Assembly: GCA_029267645.1 (NCBI GenBank)
Contig: JAJUIM010000074.1
Span: forward strand, 1-8,234
Length of the DNA stretch: 8,234 nt
Origin: Microbacterium sp.
GTDB taxonomy: Bacteria > Actinomycetota > Actinomycetes > Actinomycetales > Microbacteriaceae
Direction of reading: 5' to 3'
In this document: positions 6,325-8,234 of the stretch, piece after piece
How the letters are laid out: every line of letters starts with the position of its first letter
How positions within the stretch are numbered: position 1 is the stretch's first letter
The notes under the pieces: model-generated
Database searches by the model: none
What the model saw: only the letters and a program-made list of their open reading frames with translations
Told to the model about the DNA's origin: nothing
Program-made: the position numbers and the translations under genes

Positions 6325-7862
6325 TGACGACGGGGCGGCGCGCGGTCGCCGTCGGCCCCGGCGACGCCGACCTGCCGTCGCTGCAGATGGCGGTCGATCT
6401 GCCGGGCGTCACGCGCATCGTCATCGCGCCGGGCGTCTACGTCGAGCAGGTCGTCGTGCCGCCGCGGGCCGAGCCGCTCGAGATCGTCTCGCGCACGGGC
6501 GACGCCCGCGACGTCACGATCACGTTCGGGCTGCGCCAGGGCGATCTCGCGGGCGACGGCATGCCGCTCGTGCAGGACTGCGCGACCGTGACGATCGACG
6601 CCGACGACGTCGTCGTGCGCGACATCACGATCGAGAACTCGTTCGACCGCGCCGACCACCCGGATCTCGCGGATACGCAGTCGATCGCGCTGCGCACGCG
6701 CGGCGACCGCGTGCGGATCGAGCGGTGCCGGATCCTCGGCCAGCAGGACACCCTGCTGCTCGACACGCCGTCGCGCGGCGCCGTGCGGCGCGTGCACGTC
6801 GTCGACTGCGAGATCCGCGGCGACGTCGACGTCGTCTACGGCCGCGCGACGGCCGTGATCTCGGGCGGCGTCGTGCACTCGACGGGGCCCGGCTGCATCG
6901 CCGCGCCGTCGACGCTGCGCGAGAACGAGCGCGGCCTGCTGTTCGAGGGCGTCACCTTCACGGGCGACGCGCCGGACGGATCCGTCGCGCTCGCGCGCCC
7001 CTGGCACCAGGGCGGATCCCCCGAGGCGCTCGGCAGCGCGGAGTTCTCGCGCTGCGCGTTCGGTCCGCACGTCGCCCCCGAGCCGTGGCGCGACATGGGC
7101 GGGTTCTCATGGCGCGACGCGCGCTTCGCCGTGCACGATCACGAGGGTCCGACCGCGGGTCGCTGGCTGCGCGGCTGGGGCCTGGATCCCGGCCCGAGCG
7201 GTCGGGTCGTCATCGCGTCCGACTCGACCGCGAGCGACTACCCCGCAGACCGCGCGCCGCGCACGGGGTGGGGGCAGCTGCTCGAGGAGGTCGCCGGCGT
7301 CTCGGTCGTGAACCACGCCGTCTCGGGCGCGAGCACGCGCAGCTTCATCGACCGCGGGTTCCTCGACGACGCGCTCGCCTCGCTCTCCCCCGGCGACGTC
7401 TTCCTCGTCGCGTTCGGCCACAACGATCCCAAGCCGGGCGAGCGCCACGCCGACGTCTTCACGCAGTACGCAGCGAACCTGCGCCGCTTCCTCGTGGGCG
7501 CGCGCTCGCGCGGCGCGATCCCCGTGCTCGCGACCCCCGTCGAGCGCCGCGGCGCCCGCGCGGGCGACGTCGTGACGACGCACGGCGGCTACCCCCAGCG
7601 CGTGCGCGCCCTCGCCCGCGAGGAGGGCGTCGCGCTCATCGACCTCGCCCTGCTCAGCCGCCGGCTCTGGCGCGAGCTCGGCGACGAGGGCAGCCGCGAC
7701 GCCTTCCTCTGGCTCGACGCCGGCGTGCACGCGGCGTACCCGCTCGGCGAGCAGGACGACACGCACTTCTCGCACACGGGCGCGCGGCTCATCGCGCAGC
7801 TCGTGGCCGACGAGCTCGACCGGTTCGGGCTCGCCCGCCGTCAGGAGCTCGTGGGCGCGTAG
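6321..7862 (+). CDS. Two-domain pectin esterase: CE8 pectin methylesterase fused to CE12-type acetylesterase
   Basis: This 513-residue protein joins two pectin-deesterifying domains. Residues 1 to about 275 form a CE8 beta-helix with the full catalytic set: Q120, Q142-D143-T144, the D170 nucleophile in GDVDVVYG, and R226 in LARPW. Its role would be removal of methyl esters from galacturonan. Residues about 294-505 form an SGNH/GDSL hydrolase of the rhamnogalacturonan acetylesterase type, with Ser302 in ASDSTAS, Gly336 in AVSGAS, Asn368 in FGHNDP, and Asp479/His482 in QDDTHF. Its role would be removal of acetyl groups. The glycine of the usual GDS box is serine here. There is no signal peptide, so both reactions should occur inside the cell. 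ATG 6321 overlaps the permease stop; a second in-frame ATG at 6324 is possible. AAGGG (6316-6320) abuts the start, closer than ideal, so translation probably relies on coupling. Confidence 0.88.
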   Translation: MMTTGRRAVAVGPGDADLPSLQMAVDLPGVTRIVIAPGVYVEQVVVPPRAEPLEIVSRTGDARDVTITFGLRQGDLAGDGMPLVQDCATVTIDADDVVVRDITIENSFDRADHPDLADTQSIALRTRGDRVRIERCRILGQQDTLLLDTPSRGAVRRVHVVDCEIRGDVDVVYGRATAVISGGVVHSTGPGCIAAPSTLRENERGLLFEGVTFTGDAPDGSVALARPWHQGGSPEALGSAEFSRCAFGPHVAPEPWRDMGGFSWRDARFAVHDHEGPTAGRWLRGWGLDPGPSGRVVIASDSTASDYPADRAPRTGWGQLLEEVAGVSVVNHAVSGASTRSFIDRGFLDDALASLSPGDVFLVAFGHNDPKPGERHADVFTQYAANLRRFLVGARSRGAIPVLATPVERRGARAGDVVTTHGGYPQRVRALAREEGVALIDLALLSRRLWRELGDEGSRDAFLWLDAGVHAAYPLGEQDDTHFSHTGARLIAQLVADELDRFGLARRQELVGA

Positions 7863-8234
7863 CAGCCGAACCAGTCGTCGCGCGGCGAGGCGGCGGGGCC
7901 GAAGCCCTGCGCCTGTACCGAGACGAGGCCGTCGTCCGTGCGCACGAGGCGCACGCGCCGGCGCAGGATGTCGTCGCCCGAAAGGTCGGCGCGCAGCTCG
8001 AGCGCGCCGGGCGCTGTCCAGCCCGCCGCGATCGTGCCGCGGCCGTCCTCGCGCGCGAACGCGGTCGTCCGGCCGGGCTCGGCCTCGAAGCGTGCCTCGC
8101 CCGCCTCGACGACGGCACGCTCGGCGCCCGCCGAGACGCGGATCCGGTCAGGCGCGCCCTCCCCCGCGACGAGCGAGAAGGATCCGTCGATGCGACGCGC
8201 GTACGCGGCGTCGTGCGGCGGGGCGGGCGGCGCG
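7841..8234 (-). CDS. C-terminal part of an unidentified protein (5' end outside window)
   Basis: On the minus strand a frame is open from the window edge (8234) to TGA, seen as TCA at 7841-7843, giving 130 residues. Nearly every third codon position is G or C, which marks it as real coding sequence. No start codon is needed inside the window because the gene begins beyond it. The visible part begins APPAPPHDAAYARRIDGSFSL and alternates short strand-like segments (LELRADL, RRRVRLV, LVSVQAQGFGP), ending DDWFGCYAPTSS. It has no membrane span. The strand-rich tail with IAAGWTAPGALELRADL faintly recalls the C-terminal region that follows serine beta-lactamase-like esterase domains, but this is a weak impression and I would call it hypothetical. 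It converges on the esterase fusion gene and overlaps its 3' end by 22 bp. Confidence 0.7.
   Translation of the reverse strand, partial: APPAPPHDAAYARRIDGSFSLVAGEGAPDRIRVSAGAERAVVEAGEARFEAEPGRTTAFAREDGRGTIAAGWTAPGALELRADLSGDDILRRRVRLVRTDDGLVSVQAQGFGPAASPRDDWFGCYAPTSS

Noticed and set aside
7789..8118. Minus-strand open frame of 109 aa near the right edge
   Set aside because: It is Arg/Ser/Ala low-complexity sequence in the wrong frame; a different minus-strand frame, open from the window edge to 7841, has the expected codon pattern.
1..8234. CRISPR array, tRNA, rRNA, insertion sequence or attachment site
   Set aside because: I found no regularly spaced repeats, no tRNA-like cloverleaf or CCA end, no transposase and no terminal inverted repeats.

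Overview
The window is very GC-rich (about 70%), with almost every third codon position G or C. Genes are packed tightly with ATGA start/stop overlaps. This points to a high-GC actinobacterium, and the codon style and protein types suggest Microbacteriaceae. The genus is an inference and cannot be fixed from this window.

Layout: (1) Positions 2-295 hold the 3' end of a plus-strand gene ending in an OST-HTH/LOTUS RNA-binding domain, unrelated to what follows. (2) Positions 296-473 are a regulatory gap. It holds a candidate promoter (TTGCCC, 17-bp spacer, TACGCT with an extended -10 TG), a LacI-type palindrome GAAACCGGTTCC over the expected transcription start, a second inverted repeat in the 5' leader, and a possible 12-codon leader ORF whose stop overlaps the first operon gene. 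(3) Positions 474-7862 hold seven plus-strand genes forming one operon: sugar ABC permease (LplB-like), DUF624/YesL-like membrane protein, lipoprotein solute-binding protein, GH28 polygalacturonase-like hydrolase, small four-helix membrane protein (DUF4064-like), second ABC permease (LplC/YtcP-like), and a fused CE8 pectin methylesterase plus CE12 rhamnogalacturonan acetylesterase-like enzyme. (4) Positions 7841-8234 are the 3' end of an unidentified minus-strand gene, converging on the operon and overlapping its last gene by 22 bp.

How it works together (inference): the lipoprotein captures pectin-derived oligosaccharides at the cell surface and the two permeases import them, with the ATPase supplied from elsewhere, as is common for this transporter family. 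Neither enzyme shows a signal peptide, so trimming appears to be cytoplasmic. The CE8-CE12 fusion would remove methyl and acetyl esters from imported oligogalacturonides or rhamnogalacturonan pieces, and the GH28 enzyme would release uronic acid units from the cleaned chain. A LacI-family repressor responding to a sugar or uronate is the likely control.

The most notable points are the intracellular two-esterase fusion, a transporter whose permease genes are separated by about 3.9 kb of SBP, hydrolase and small membrane protein genes, the DUF624 and DUF4064-like partners, and the putative translationally coupled leader ORF under the LacI-type operator.
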